This document shows, one piece after another, positions 37,360 to 45,414 of a DNA stretch of 55,063 bases. The position numbers were made by a program, and so were the translations under genes. Source of the DNA: Alphaproteobacteria bacterium. GTDB lineage: Bacteria > Pseudomonadota > Alphaproteobacteria > CAAHEQ01 > UBA3637. How positions within the stretch are numbered: position 1 is the stretch's first letter; each line of letters starts with the position of its first letter. The notes under the pieces are model-generated. The model was not told the DNA's origin. It saw only the letters and a list, made by a program, of their open reading frames with translations, and ran no database searches. The stretch lies in NCBI GenBank assembly GCA_017412085.1, contig JAFPYS010000020.1, positions 1 to 55,063 on the forward strand, read 5' to 3'.

Positions 37360-38322
37360 ATGACAGAACTACAAAATTTGTTTCAAACTTTACGCGCCTA
37401 TGTAAATGGTCAAATTATTGGCCAAGAACGCCTCGTTGACCGGTTGCTTATTGCCCTTCTTTCCGACGGACATTTGTTGGTTGAGGGCGCTCCGGGATTA
37501 GCCAAAACAAAGGCCGTAAAAGTGTTATCTCAAACGATTGATGCGCAAGCACATCGTATTCAATTCACGCCAGATCTTTTGCCTTCTGATGTAACCGGAA
37601 GCGATGTCTATCGTCCAGAAAATGGTACATTCTATTTTCAAAAGGGCCCTATTTTCCACAACTTGATTTTGGCGGATGAAATCAACCGCGCGCCAGCAAA
37701 AGTGCAATCCGCGCTGTTGGAGGCGATGGGTGAACGTCAGGTAACCATTGGCAATACAACCTACAAACTGCCGGAATTATTCACGGTGATGGCCACGCAA
37801 AACCCAATTGAAAACGAGGGCACATATCGTTTGCCAGAAGCTCAACTGGATCGTTTTTTGATGTATGTTATTATTACCCATCCAGATATTGAATCAGAGC
37901 GCAAAATCTTAAAACTTATTCAGGGCGAAGAGAAAAAGCAACCTCTTCCACCATTCAAGAAGATAAAAGAAAACGTTATTTTTGCGGCTCGTCAAGAAGT
38001 GTTAGATGTTCCGATGGCGCCAGAATTGGAAGAGTACATCATTCAATTTATTATGGCAACACGTGATCCGGGACGCTATGACAAAGAAATTGCTCGCTTG
38101 CTTCGTTATGGCGCAAGCCCACGCGGCACGATTGCTTTAGATATCTGTGCCAGAGCTAATGCTTGGTTAAATGGTCATGAGGCCGTTATGCCAAGCGATG
38201 TCACAGAGCTCATCCACGATGTCTTACGCCACCGCATTATTTTGTCATTTGATGCAAAATCAGAGCACGTCACGGCGGATCAAATCCTAGACATGCTAGT
38301 TGACAGAGTTCCTTTGCCATAG
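37360..38322 (+). CDS. moxR: MoxR-family AAA+ ATPase
   Basis: MoxR ATPases act as chaperones that mature partner proteins, usually with von Willebrand (VWA) proteins encoded nearby. The 320 residues have Walker A EGAPGLAKTKAV (about 43-54), Walker B LILADEINRAPAKVQSALLEAM (near 103), sensor 1 VMATQNPIENEGTYRLPEAQLDRF, and an AAA lid with YGASPRGTIAL. The AAAGGAAG ribosome site supports the start. It is followed seven bases later by a DUF58 gene and then a DUF4381 gene in the usual order, but the operon then stops. Confidence 0.95.
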   Translation: MTELQNLFQTLRAYVNGQIIGQERLVDRLLIALLSDGHLLVEGAPGLAKTKAVKVLSQTIDAQAHRIQFTPDLLPSDVTGSDVYRPENGTFYFQKGPIFHNLILADEINRAPAKVQSALLEAMGERQVTIGNTTYKLPELFTVMATQNPIENEGTYRLPEAQLDRFLMYVIITHPDIESERKILKLIQGEEKKQPLPPFKKIKENVIFAARQEVLDVPMAPELEEYIIQFIMATRDPGRYDKEIARLLRYGASPRGTIALDICARANAWLNGHEAVMPSDVTELIHDVLRHRIILSFDAKSEHVTADQILDMLVDRVPLP

Positions 38323-38329
38323 GTTATTT

Positions 38330-39232
38330 ATGAAAACGAAACACAGCGCCACAGATATTTTGTTGTCCGATTTGACTGCATTACGGCAGGCAGCTGTGTC
38401 GTTTTTGTTACCAGATAGCACCAAAAAAGCTCTGACTGGCAGTGGTAATACGTTCTCCCCTTTCAAATCCAGAGGGCTTGACTTTCAAGAAGTACGCGTT
38501 TATCAACCGGGCGACGATATTCGACAAATTGATTGGCATATTACCGCCAAGTACGGGAAGCCTTTTACAAAATTGTACACCGAGGAAAAGGAACGCACTA
38601 TTTTCTTTGTAGTTGATTTACGCGCCAACATGCAATTTGCTACACACGGCGATTTTAAGTCTGTTGTCGCCGCAAGAATGGCCGCATTTATTGCTTTTAT
38701 TGCCGAACAACAAAAGGAAAAAGTTGGATATATCATTTTAACAGATGACACCCTTGTAACTGGGGGCGAAGCCTCATCTGATGCCATTTCTCCCTTTTTA
38801 AACGCCCTCGTTAAACCCAGTTCTGGGCATCAACAAAGCTCCTGGAAAAACGCGATTCGTTTGCTCAATCAATTTTTACCTGCCGGTTCGTTCATTTTTT
38901 GCCTAAGCGATTTCCACGATTGGAATAATGCCGACACCCTTCTTTTGGCGCCTCTGTCCGAAAAGAATACGTTTGTCTTTTGTTCTATTTACGACAATAT
39001 GGAATCCGAACTTCCAAAAGGTCATTTGCCTTTTTCAGATGGCAAAAACACCATCATGGTTGATTTAGAAGACGATCGAGCACGCCAACGCTTTCATAAA
39101 GAATGGATGGCTCAACAAAATTTATTACAAACGGCCGCCCACAAATATGATTGGGGGTTGCTGCCGATTTCAACGGATTCTGATTATATAGACATTTTAA
39201 CACGTTTCTGTTTTGGAAGGAGTATCGCATGA
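38330..39232 (+). CDS. DUF58 protein (MoxR partner)
   Basis: A 300-residue DUF58 protein. The family signature LDFQEVRVYQPGDDIRQIDWH is followed by TAKYGKPFTKLYTEEKERTI (about residues 45-85). A VWA-like fold follows (FFVVDLRANM), where the metal-site DxSxS pattern is degenerate. The start was chosen at MKTKHSATD, just after the moxR stop; a longer reading overlaps moxR. Its stop overlaps the next start (ATGA), indicating coupling. It probably works with MoxR on envelope or stress functions. Confidence 0.9.
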   Translation: MKTKHSATDILLSDLTALRQAAVSFLLPDSTKKALTGSGNTFSPFKSRGLDFQEVRVYQPGDDIRQIDWHITAKYGKPFTKLYTEEKERTIFFVVDLRANMQFATHGDFKSVVAARMAAFIAFIAEQQKEKVGYIILTDDTLVTGGEASSDAISPFLNALVKPSSGHQQSSWKNAIRLLNQFLPAGSFIFCLSDFHDWNNADTLLLAPLSEKNTFVFCSIYDNMESELPKGHLPFSDGKNTIMVDLEDDRARQRFHKEWMAQQNLLQTAAHKYDWGLLPISTDSDYIDILTRFCFGRSIA

Positions 39233-39708
39233 CGCCCGAAATCGACTTGTCCGGCCTCAGAGATTTGCACATTCCAAATGCCCCAGCCATGTGGCCACTT
39301 GCAACCGGTTGGTGGGTACTCTTGGCCGCTTGTTTGTTGCTGATTATTGTTTCCATTGTCGCTTACAGTATTTGGCATCAGCGTCCAGAAAATTATGCTC
39401 TTCGAAAAGCACAAAAAATGGCAAACTCTATATCAGACGATCTTGTTTATCTTAAAAACATTTCGCAACTTTTAAAACGAGTCAGCATTGCCGTCTATGG
39501 ACGCACAAAGATTGCTCCCCTTAGCGATAAAACGTGGCAAGATTTTTTGCTGAAAGAGGCGCCGGATACGCTGACCAAAAATGAGGCACATCTTATTTCT
39601 TTTGCACCTTATGAACAAAAATTAAAAACCTCTCTTAACCGCTCCCAGATTGCGGAGCATGTCGAATTGTGGATTAAGAAAGTTTTTAAAAATAAAAAAT
39701 CCTCTTGA
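39229..39708 (+). CDS. DUF4381 membrane protein
   Basis: A 159-residue protein with one membrane helix (WWVLLAACLLLIIVSIVAYSIW, about residues 28-49) preceded by the family's proline-rich segment (LRDLHIPNAPAMWPLATGW). A cytoplasmic helical part follows. DUF4381 proteins lie between DUF58 and the VWA (BatA/BatB) genes in MoxR operons. Here no VWA gene follows: rpmG starts 60 bases later with its own promoter. Confidence 0.8.
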   Translation: MTPEIDLSGLRDLHIPNAPAMWPLATGWWVLLAACLLLIIVSIVAYSIWHQRPENYALRKAQKMANSISDDLVYLKNISQLLKRVSIAVYGRTKIAPLSDKTWQDFLLKEAPDTLTKNEAHLISFAPYEQKLKTSLNRSQIAEHVELWIKKVFKNKKSS

Positions 39709-39733
39709 CATTCTTTCAAAAAAAGCGTAATAT
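39705..39733 (+). promoter_or_regulatory. Promoter of rpmG
   Basis: Perfect -35 TTGACA (39705-39710), 17-base spacer, -10 TAATAT (39728-39733); it starts inside the DUF4381 stop. Confidence 0.7.
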
Positions 39734-39768
39734 GTCGCCAGTTTTAATTCAAAGAAAAGGCAGTAACT

Positions 39769-39939
39769 ATGGCAAAAAAGAATGTTAAAAACGAAATTCG
39801 TCTTGTGAGTACAGAAGGTACGGGTTATTTTTATATTGCAAAAAAGAATCCAAAAACTCATACTGAAAAAATGAAGGTGCGTAAATACGACCGTAAAGCT
39901 CGCAAGCATGTTGAGTTTACAGAAAAACCCATCAAATAA
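39769..39939 (+). CDS. rpmG: 50S ribosomal protein L33
   Basis: A 56-residue ribosomal protein: [20 protein letters not shown] then [20 protein letters not shown] and the tail [13 protein letters not shown]. It matches the alphaproteobacterial L33 form without zinc-binding Cys pairs. It is too short for usual ORF cut-offs but has a strong promoter, an AAAGGCA site and a terminator. Confidence 0.97.
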   Translation: MAKKNVKNEIRLVSTEGTGYFYIAKKNPKTHTEKMKVRKYDRKARKHVEFTEKPIK

Positions 39940-39961
39940 ATCTCCTTTTGGGTTTAAAAAA

Positions 39962-39988
39962 GTCCCGACCATGGTCGGGATTTTTTAT
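39962..39988 (+). terminator. Terminator of rpmG
   Basis: Perfect stem TCCCGACCATGGTCGGGA with a following T run, placed between rpmG and the convergent ctrA stop. Confidence 0.9.
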
Positions 39989-40001
39989 TCTCACTTGCGA
40001 C

Positions 40002-40685
40002 TTACTCTGTTACAGCGTCCTGTAGAATATATCCCCTTCCCCATACGGTTGTGATATAATCTTCACCGCCAGACAATTCTTTGATTTTGGAACGAATCTT
40101 ACAGAAAAACACGTCTATAATTTTCACTTCTGGTTCGTCCATACCATTATATAAGTGGTTTAAAAACTGTTCTTTGCTGACTGTCGCCCCTTTTTTCAAA
40201 GCCAGCAGTTCAATCAGCGCATACTCCTTGCCAGTTAACGGAAGAACTTTCCCCGCCACCGTCACAATCTTTGTGTTCAAATTAATCTGCATTTTACCCA
40301 CTTTAACAACGGATTCAGCATGCCCCTTACTGCGCCGCACAATGGCATTAACACGCGCAATCAACTCGTCAGCATTAAATGGTTTATTAACATAATCATC
40401 CGCTCCGGCCGACAAACATTCCACCTTCTTGTTGGCTAATTCAATTGCGGACAACACCAATACCGGCGTTTTAATCCCAGAAGAGCGAATACATCTTAAC
40501 GCATCTGCACCCGTCATATCCGGCAACATCAAATCCAAAATAATTAAATCATACTCATAAAGTTTTAACAACTCCAATCCATCTTTTGCCAACAACGCAG
40601 GCTCAACCGTCATTCCCGCATGTTTTAAGATCATGGAAATATTTTGACTCATGGCTTTATCGTCTTCAATCAACAAGATATGCAT
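40002..40685 (-). CDS. ctrA: Cell-cycle response regulator CtrA
   Basis: CtrA is the OmpR-type master regulator of the alphaproteobacterial cell cycle. The 227 residues begin MHILLIEDDKAMSQNI. The phospho-acceptor is Asp51 (LIILDLMLPDM), the switch Lys is in YVNKPFNADELIARV, and the CtrA-specific RRSKGHA linker follows. The winged helix has LTGKEYALIELLALKKG, FLNHLYNGMDEPEVKIIDVF and TVWGRGYIL. The start at 40685 is behind AAAGGAGGTC. The C terminus is DAVTE, without the Ala-Ala that targets Caulobacter CtrA to ClpXP. A CtrA box in its promoter suggests autoregulation. No cckA or chpT is in the window. Confidence 0.96.
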   Translation of the reverse strand: MHILLIEDDKAMSQNISMILKHAGMTVEPALLAKDGLELLKLYEYDLIILDLMLPDMTGADALRCIRSSGIKTPVLVLSAIELANKKVECLSAGADDYVNKPFNADELIARVNAIVRRSKGHAESVVKVGKMQINLNTKIVTVAGKVLPLTGKEYALIELLALKKGATVSKEQFLNHLYNGMDEPEVKIIDVFFCKIRSKIKELSGGEDYITTVWGRGYILQDAVTE

Positions 40686-40701
40686 GCCGACCTCCTTTTT
40701 C

Positions 40702-40716
40702 TTAACCATATATTAA
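40702..40716. promoter_or_regulatory. CtrA box upstream of ctrA
   Basis: TTAA-CCATATA-TTAA, an exact match to the established TTAA-N7-TTAA CtrA site, 17 bases ahead of the ctrA start codon. It overlaps the leader/promoter region. Confidence 0.75.
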
Positions 40717-40777
40717 CTTTTTAAAAAAAGCAAGAAAGATTTTTTATTTTTTATATTTTTTTATGCGTTTTTAAATT

Positions 40778-41452
40778 TCAACGAATACTTTGCAAGTCGC
40801 GACCATGCTTCTTAAGCCAATTTTCCGCGAAAATCCGCTTATCAGTTAAAGAATCAACCAGCGCCCAAAATCGATCACTGTGATTCATATGAACCAAATG
40901 TGCTACCTCATGGGCCACAAGATAATCTATCACATCAAGCGGCGCAAAAGCAATCTTCCAGCAAAAACTTAAGTTGTGTATGCTGGAACAACTGCCCCAA
41001 CGCGATGATGTATTTCTTAATGTAATACGCCCCGGCTTTACATTCAATTTTTGGATTAACATCGAAACACGCTTTTGAATATATGGGAGCAATACCTTTT
41101 GCGCATATGAACACACGCGTCGATGAAAAAATTCAGGTGCGCCAGAAATGAAAATAGTATTTTCCTTTTGTTCCGTCACGCGTCCCGATTGCAAAACGTA
41201 ATCGATTCCTAACAATGTAATCGTCTCATTTGGACAAAAAACTCGTTCTTTGTGACCATATTTTATGTGAGCATGAATCCATGCTGCTTGTTTTTTCGCA
41301 AAACTAATTGCCATAATCTTTGGGCAAAATCTTGGATAGGTTAAAACAATTTCTCCCTTTGTGTTTTGCTTTAATAAAATATGTTTTGCGCGCTGACTTT
41401 TCTGTAATCGCACTTTAAAATTCGCTATATTAATAAATTCATCTCTTGACAT
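40778..41452 (-). CDS. YgjP-like (DUF45) zinc metallopeptidase
   Basis: A 224-residue protein of the YgjP/WLM-related family. The zinc motif is HEVAHLVHMNHSDRFWALV (HExxH near residue 175, with a third His further on). Other family blocks are RITLRNTSSRWGSCSSIHNLSFCWK and the N-terminal SQRAKHILLKQNTKGEIVLTYP. Family members are predicted proteases; the substrate is unknown. It is divergent from a small membrane-protein gene across a 52-base gap with an inverted repeat. Confidence 0.9.
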   Translation of the reverse strand: MSRDEFINIANFKVRLQKSQRAKHILLKQNTKGEIVLTYPRFCPKIMAISFAKKQAAWIHAHIKYGHKERVFCPNETITLLGIDYVLQSGRVTEQKENTIFISGAPEFFHRRVCSYAQKVLLPYIQKRVSMLIQKLNVKPGRITLRNTSSRWGSCSSIHNLSFCWKIAFAPLDVIDYLVAHEVAHLVHMNHSDRFWALVDSLTDKRIFAENWLKKHGRDLQSIR

Positions 41453-41462
41453 TCATCTCTTC

Positions 41463-41488
41463 TTTTGTTACAAAATTATATAACAAAA
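41463..41488. repeat. Inverted repeat in a divergent promoter gap
   Basis: Perfect 8-bp arms TTTTGTTA/TAACAAAA separated by 10 bases, between the divergent YgjP-like and 86-residue membrane genes. It is a possible operator. Confidence 0.4.
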
Positions 41489-41504
41489 TACGAAGGGAAA
41501 TTCA

Positions 41505-41765
41505 ATGGATATTTTTTTAAAAATTTTCAAAATTATGCTGAGTACCATCATTAATATCATTGTATTTGGTGGCCTTATTATCGTTCTAGCATGGGCGATT
41601 TGGGACATAACTCCCCAAACAAGCATTACAAAAACAGCTTATTTCTTCTCGGAAAGTTGGCGCATCATTACGGGGCGACCACGCACAGAGTACCCCGAAC
41701 CAATTGTGACAGAAAAGCAATTGAAGCAATCTGAAAAACAGATGCGTTATATTTATAGCAAATAG
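41505..41765 (+). CDS. Small single-pass membrane protein, 86 aa
   Basis: An 86-residue protein with one long hydrophobic helix (about residues 8-33, including IINIIVFGGLIIVLAWAIW) and a polar C terminus (PRTEYPEPIVTEKQLKQSEKQ). The family is not recognised. There is a moderate GAAGGGAAA ribosome site. It lies 56 bases ahead of the SixA-like gene on the same strand, so the two may be cotranscribed. Confidence 0.6.
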   Translation: MDIFLKIFKIMLSTIINIIVFGGLIIVLAWAIWDITPQTSITKTAYFFSESWRIITGRPRTEYPEPIVTEKQLKQSEKQMRYIYSK

Positions 41766-41821
41766 CACCATTGCGCTTTTGATTTGTCTTGCCCATATTT
41801 TATCAAAACAAAGGGGACAAG

Positions 41822-42316
41822 ATGCATCTGAATTCAAGCAAAACACTTTATGTCATTGCCGCGGGAGATCCAGACAATTCCGCGCCAATTATTAACGAGT
41901 TAAAACGCCCTCTATCGCGTCGCGGAATCGCCAATGTTTTAACCTTATTAGAAGAATTAAAAGAAAATCCTATCTGCTTGCCAGAACTCATTTTATATTC
42001 ACCCAGTTTATATGTTCGTCAAACATTAGATTTGTTACATGAAGTTTTGGGCAATGTTGACACTATTTGTAAAGATGCCTTATATGCCGCACCAGATTAC
42101 CGTGTATTAGAAATTGTACAATCTTTGGATGATATTTTATCTTGTGTGATGATTGTTGGCGAATTGCCAGGTCTACGACAATTTGCCTCCTATGTTTCCA
42201 AGGGGAACCATTCGCCACTTTTAAAGCCAGCAGACGGCGTTATTTTAACCTTACCGAAAGGAGAATCTTGGCACACATTAAAACGTCAAAATGCTCGCCG
42301 CCTGCCTCTTTTTTAA
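41822..42316 (+). CDS. SixA-like histidine phosphatase homologue lacking catalytic residues
   Basis: A 164-residue protein that follows the SixA layout. It has an N-terminal strand TLYVIAAGDPD, RPLSRRGIANVLTLLEEL, PELILYSPSLYVRQTLDLL, and SCVMIVGELPGLRQFASYV. Real SixA has Arg-His-Ala in the first strand and VGHNPGL in the last. Here the catalytic Arg-His is replaced (VIAAG) and the second His is Glu (VGELPGL). It is therefore probably not a phosphatase; it could bind a phosphorylated partner. The start was set at 41822 behind AAGGGGACA. It ends three bases before the convergent phage cluster. Confidence 0.7.
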   Translation: MHLNSSKTLYVIAAGDPDNSAPIINELKRPLSRRGIANVLTLLEELKENPICLPELILYSPSLYVRQTLDLLHEVLGNVDTICKDALYAAPDYRVLEIVQSLDDILSCVMIVGELPGLRQFASYVSKGNHSPLLKPADGVILTLPKGESWHTLKRQNARRLPLF

Positions 42317-42318
42317 AT

Positions 42319-42504
42319 CTATGCTTTTACTGTCTTCGCATTTCCAACATTTAGTGCAAACAAATCCAAACAAGATTTTACTTTTCGCAAAACTGTATCA
42401 TCTTTATGTGTTGGTGTCAAAGCAGATAATGCACTTGCTCCCGCAATAATCGATGTAATTGCCGCTAAAATATCATTAAAATTAGTTATAATAAATTGAA
42501 TCAT
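42319..42504 (-). CDS. Small phage protein, holin-like, 61 aa
   Basis: A 61-residue protein with a hydrophobic N-terminal half (FNDILAAITSIIAGASALSAL, about residues 9-29). A conserved-looking TPTHKDDTVLRKVKSCLDLFALNVGNAK tail follows. This form is common at the lysis end of alphaproteobacterial prophages, from memory of the pattern, and its role is not proved. An AGGAGG ribosome site lies upstream. It is the last gene of the cluster, ten bases after the 103-residue gene. Confidence 0.6.
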   Translation of the reverse strand: MIQFIITNFNDILAAITSIIAGASALSALTPTHKDDTVLRKVKSCLDLFALNVGNAKTVKA

Positions 42505-42514
42505 GATTCCTCCT

Positions 42515-42826
42515 TTATTTTAAAATAAGATTCAATAAAGCTACCGAAATGGCAGCAACGGTTGTAGCAGAAATTGCCCCCAAAATTGTTTTAAATGGAG
42601 CTAATTCTGCCCTTTGAACATAGTCCGATTTTAAGGACTGATGAATGCGTTCACAATTTGTCTTTGTTTGAACATTGCCAATAAATGAAACCAATTCATC
42701 GTGGACACCCATCACATGAGTGTTCAATGCTCGTATTTCTTTTTTGATGCCCGTTAATTCGTTTTGTAAATTTGCAACGGTGGCCATCAATTTTCCTGTT
42801 TCTATTGTTAAATTCGAGGTCGGCAT
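42515..42826 (-). CDS. Coiled-coil protein with C-terminal membrane helix (lysis-module candidate)
   Basis: A 103-residue protein. A helical N-terminal part (LMATVANLQNELTGIKKEIR, heptad-like) is followed by a C-terminal hydrophobic helix (ILGAISATTVAAISVALLNLILK, about residues 80-102). This arrangement and its place beside the cell-wall hydrolase suggest a holin or hydrolase-release factor. The start at 42826 follows AAAGGAGA; the longer reading lacks a ribosome site and overlaps the hydrolase. Confidence 0.6.
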   Translation of the reverse strand: MPTSNLTIETGKLMATVANLQNELTGIKKEIRALNTHVMGVHDELVSFIGNVQTKTNCERIHQSLKSDYVQRAELAPFKTILGAISATTVAAISVALLNLILK

Positions 42827-42836
42827 TTTATCTCCT

Positions 42837-43244
42837 TTAATAAAGCGCATAAAACAAGTGATTCCCAATCTCAGCACAAGGAACAGCACATCTTGCCCAT
42901 ACTGGATTACAGCTCAATGTGTGGTAATGTGTTGCCCCTTTTGTGTTATCTGGCAAAAAACCGGCAATAGCCCTTTTGGCCACACGTTCACAAATCTGGT
43001 AAATCTTGTTTTCCTTTAAATCTTGCATTAAAAGGGCACAATTTGGATCATTTTTATTCCAACATGAAAATTGAAATGGCTTTAAACACACTTCTTCAAT
43101 GGTCTTTCCCCACCAATATGATCCAATTTTTTGCGCATGTTTTACTCGGTTTAAAATCACATTTGCTACTGCTTCGATTCCTGAAAGTTTTTCTCCCCTC
43201 GCCTCTCCAAACAGAGTCTTTGCAAAAATTTCCAATTCTGTCAT
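42837..43244 (-). CDS. SleB-type cell-wall hydrolase (endolysin)
   Basis: A 135-residue protein of the Hydrolase_2/SleB family. LFGEARGEKLSGIEAVANVILNRVK near residues 11-35 contains the catalytic Glu. The family's GATHYHTLSCNPVWA block lies near 104-118. No signal peptide is present, so export would need a holin. It follows terL by 15 bases with an AAAGGAAAAT site. In this setting it is the lysis enzyme of the cluster. Confidence 0.85.
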   Translation of the reverse strand: MTELEIFAKTLFGEARGEKLSGIEAVANVILNRVKHAQKIGSYWWGKTIEEVCLKPFQFSCWNKNDPNCALLMQDLKENKIYQICERVAKRAIAGFLPDNTKGATHYHTLSCNPVWARCAVPCAEIGNHLFYALY

Positions 43245-43259
43245 TTTATTTTCCTTTCT

Positions 43260-44684
43260 TTAAAAACCGCCTTGCCATTTTTGATATGTCAAGTTGGCAA
43301 AGGCATTCCTTTTCAATCGCACGGGTTCGGCCAACAAACATCCCGCCACAGCATCCAAAGCGTCATCATGTCCCTTTGGGGCAAATAGGTTAAAGTCTTC
43401 CAACTCATCCAAAAAAGATGTCTGTTTAATGCCTTCATGAACGGACAAAGCACCGTTCATCAGCGGCACCTCGAACGCCGACAAAATACGATCTTGTTTA
43501 TGGCGCCGAGAAACTTCTTCAATCACCGAACACGCAAGTTTTGACCGGTTTAATTCTTGCCTTAATAAAGCTGGCAAAAATTTACCAATTCCATTGGTTT
43601 CCAAATGAATTGCCGGCAAATGATTTTCCTTAATAAATTTCACAACCTCACGGCATTGAAACCCAGCAGCTTCTGTTTGTGGCGGGACATGCAGATACTT
43701 TAACCTATGCAGATAATAGTGCCCATCTGCATCTGAGAAAACACAGGCAATCACGCTGTTATCACCCCCATTTGCACCAAAGGCAGGATCCCACCAACAC
43801 GATACAGAAACCATCTGAGCGTTACCGATTTTTAACGTTGCCGAATCATTGGCTTCGTGGTAGCTCAATTCATCTTTATAAAAGATCAATCGCTTTACAT
43901 CTAAATGAGCCTCTGAAGTCTGTATGGCTTGCAGCATCATTTGACTTTGAAATTTAATAAGACCACTGCACTTTTTCATTCGAGCAATCTTATCTTGTGG
44001 GTATTTTTCAGGCCAATTAGACCTGCCCTGTCGATTCATTACTGGAATTTTTAAACAGCGCCAACCTTTCAAGAAGCCATCAACCGTATTGTATATTGTC
44101 TCTTGCGTATGTGGCGTTCCAACGTACAAAATCATTCCATCGGGGGCAAGAACATACTCCAATTCTCCCAATTTTCTTTTTAATTCTTGCCGCTTGGGAC
44201 CGGTATCACACGTTTTAGGAACCTCTACATCATCGCAAATAATAACATCGGCTCGACATCCCGTCAGATTGGATCCCAATCCCCGCGCCAAAACGGATGG
44301 ATCGCGCCCCGTTGCTTCACGTTTAATTGAAACACAGTCCGATGCCCACTCTTCAAGTTTGTCTGGCTTCATATCAACGCACAACGGATGTTGATCAATG
44401 ATACGTTTGATGTGTTGCACCATTTTTTTCGCCAAATCATGATCGGCCGCCACAATCAAAATTCTTAAATTCGGATTTTGACGCAACAACCACACACAAA
44501 ACAATCCAACCAATGTGGATTTGCCAGATGCCCGAAAAGCCATCAAAAGGCCTCGTTTTTCTTCTTGCCAAATCTTTTCCAAGAAGCGACAAATAGCACG
44601 ATGATGTTTAGGCAAATCCAGATTCAACTGTTGCATCCAAATCCAAGCAAATTCAATCAAACGAATCATCTTCATCTGTGTCAT
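43260..44684 (-). CDS. terL: Phage terminase large subunit
   Basis: The packaging motor. The 474 residues have Walker A FRASGKST (residues 50-57) and Walker B DVIICDDVE (near 147), then a coupling region YVGTPHTQETIYNTV. The RNase H-like nuclease has WWDPAFGANGGD (near 293), IHLETNGIG (near 356) and HDDALDAVA (near 445). All acidic nuclease residues appear present, so packaging should be functional. It overlaps the small upstream gene by 32 bases. An intact terL argues against simple decay. Confidence 0.93.
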   Translation of the reverse strand: MTQMKMIRLIEFAWIWMQQLNLDLPKHHRAICRFLEKIWQEEKRGLLMAFRASGKSTLVGLFCVWLLRQNPNLRILIVAADHDLAKKMVQHIKRIIDQHPLCVDMKPDKLEEWASDCVSIKREATGRDPSVLARGLGSNLTGCRADVIICDDVEVPKTCDTGPKRQELKRKLGELEYVLAPDGMILYVGTPHTQETIYNTVDGFLKGWRCLKIPVMNRQGRSNWPEKYPQDKIARMKKCSGLIKFQSQMMLQAIQTSEAHLDVKRLIFYKDELSYHEANDSATLKIGNAQMVSVSCWWDPAFGANGGDNSVIACVFSDADGHYYLHRLKYLHVPPQTEAAGFQCREVVKFIKENHLPAIHLETNGIGKFLPALLRQELNRSKLACSVIEEVSRRHKQDRILSAFEVPLMNGALSVHEGIKQTSFLDELEDFNLFAPKGHDDALDAVAGCLLAEPVRLKRNAFANLTYQKWQGGF

Positions 44685-44931
44685 TTGTCGCCTTTCGTGC
44701 CTGTTCTAATAAGTCAAACAAATCAGGTTCTGTCATTCCCTTCTCTTTTGCCGGCATCAATTTTTGTATCATTGCTATATGGCCCAACGCTGCTTTACAT
44801 GCATTGTGGTACAAGGCAAAATCCTTGGCCTCCATAGGTGTTATTTGAGCTGAAAATTCATGATAATCCTTGATGGCCTTTGCCAAATAATCGCACCATG
44901 CACAAGACAAAAAAGATTTTTCATCTGGCAT
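44653..44931 (-). CDS. Small terminase subunit candidate
   Basis: A 92-residue, mostly helical, acidic-tailed protein (MPDEKSFLSCAWCDYLAKAI at the start, NDTDEDDSFD at the end) placed directly before terL and overlapping it by 32 bases. Position, size and helical content fit a small terminase subunit. No recognisable helix-turn-helix is seen, so the call is positional. Confidence 0.5.
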   Translation of the reverse strand: MPDEKSFLSCAWCDYLAKAIKDYHEFSAQITPMEAKDFALYHNACKAALGHIAMIQKLMPAKEKGMTEPDLFDLLEQARKATNDTDEDDSFD

Positions 44932-44947
44932 GTCATCTCCTTAAATT

Positions 44948-45412
44948 TTAATCGGACAATTGCCCCAAACGTGCTCCCGCATTTAACACATTTGTTTGTT
45001 GAGCAATTCGTGTTTTGTTTAAGTTTAACAGGTTACGACTTTGAGTCTGTTTTAAACGATTATTTAACGTCCTCAATGAATATTGTGTTTTTTTCTGTTC
45101 GTATTTATTTTCCATATCCGTTTCTTTTTGCATTGTATTCAAAACAACTTGACCAGAGCCCGTTTCTGACGTTAACCCACTGGCTCCCAATCGAGCCTTA
45201 TAAGCTGATTGTTGTTTGGCCAATAAATTTCTATTTCTCCGTTCTGTTTCTTTTAAATTAGCCTCCTGTGCTTCGCGTTCAATGCTCGTCTGTTCTGCGG
45301 CTAATTTATTTGCTTGTTTTATTGTTTTCTTTTCTTCACGATGTGCTTTATCTGTATAATACGTCGCTCCTAAAATAGAAACGACCGTTGCTACTGCTGC
45401 TGCTTGAGCCAT
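44948..45412 (-). CDS. Internal virion protein-like, Gln/Lys/Ala-rich
   Basis: A 154-residue protein. A short hydrophobic N terminus (AAAVATVVSILGATYY) is followed by a long coiled coil rich in Gln, Lys and Glu (KKTIKQANKLAAEQTSIERE), then ARLGASGLTSETGSGQVVLN. This matches the small internal or ejected proteins of podoviruses, which carry an A-x-GASG(V/L) motif after the coiled coil. Podovirus core proteins are often much larger and accompanied by a lytic transglycosylase, so the ejection set is reduced here. Confidence 0.65.
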   Translation of the reverse strand: MAQAAAVATVVSILGATYYTDKAHREEKKTIKQANKLAAEQTSIEREAQEANLKETERRNRNLLAKQQSAYKARLGASGLTSETGSGQVVLNTMQKETDMENKYEQKKTQYSLRTLNNRLKQTQSRNLLNLNKTRIAQQTNVLNAGARLGQLSD

Positions 45413-45414
45413 AT

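Noticed and set aside
40002-42316. Idea that CtrA adjacency means CtrA controls the phage cluster as in RcGTA
   Set aside because: No TTAA-N7-TTAA box was noticed at the cluster promoters; adjacency alone is weak.
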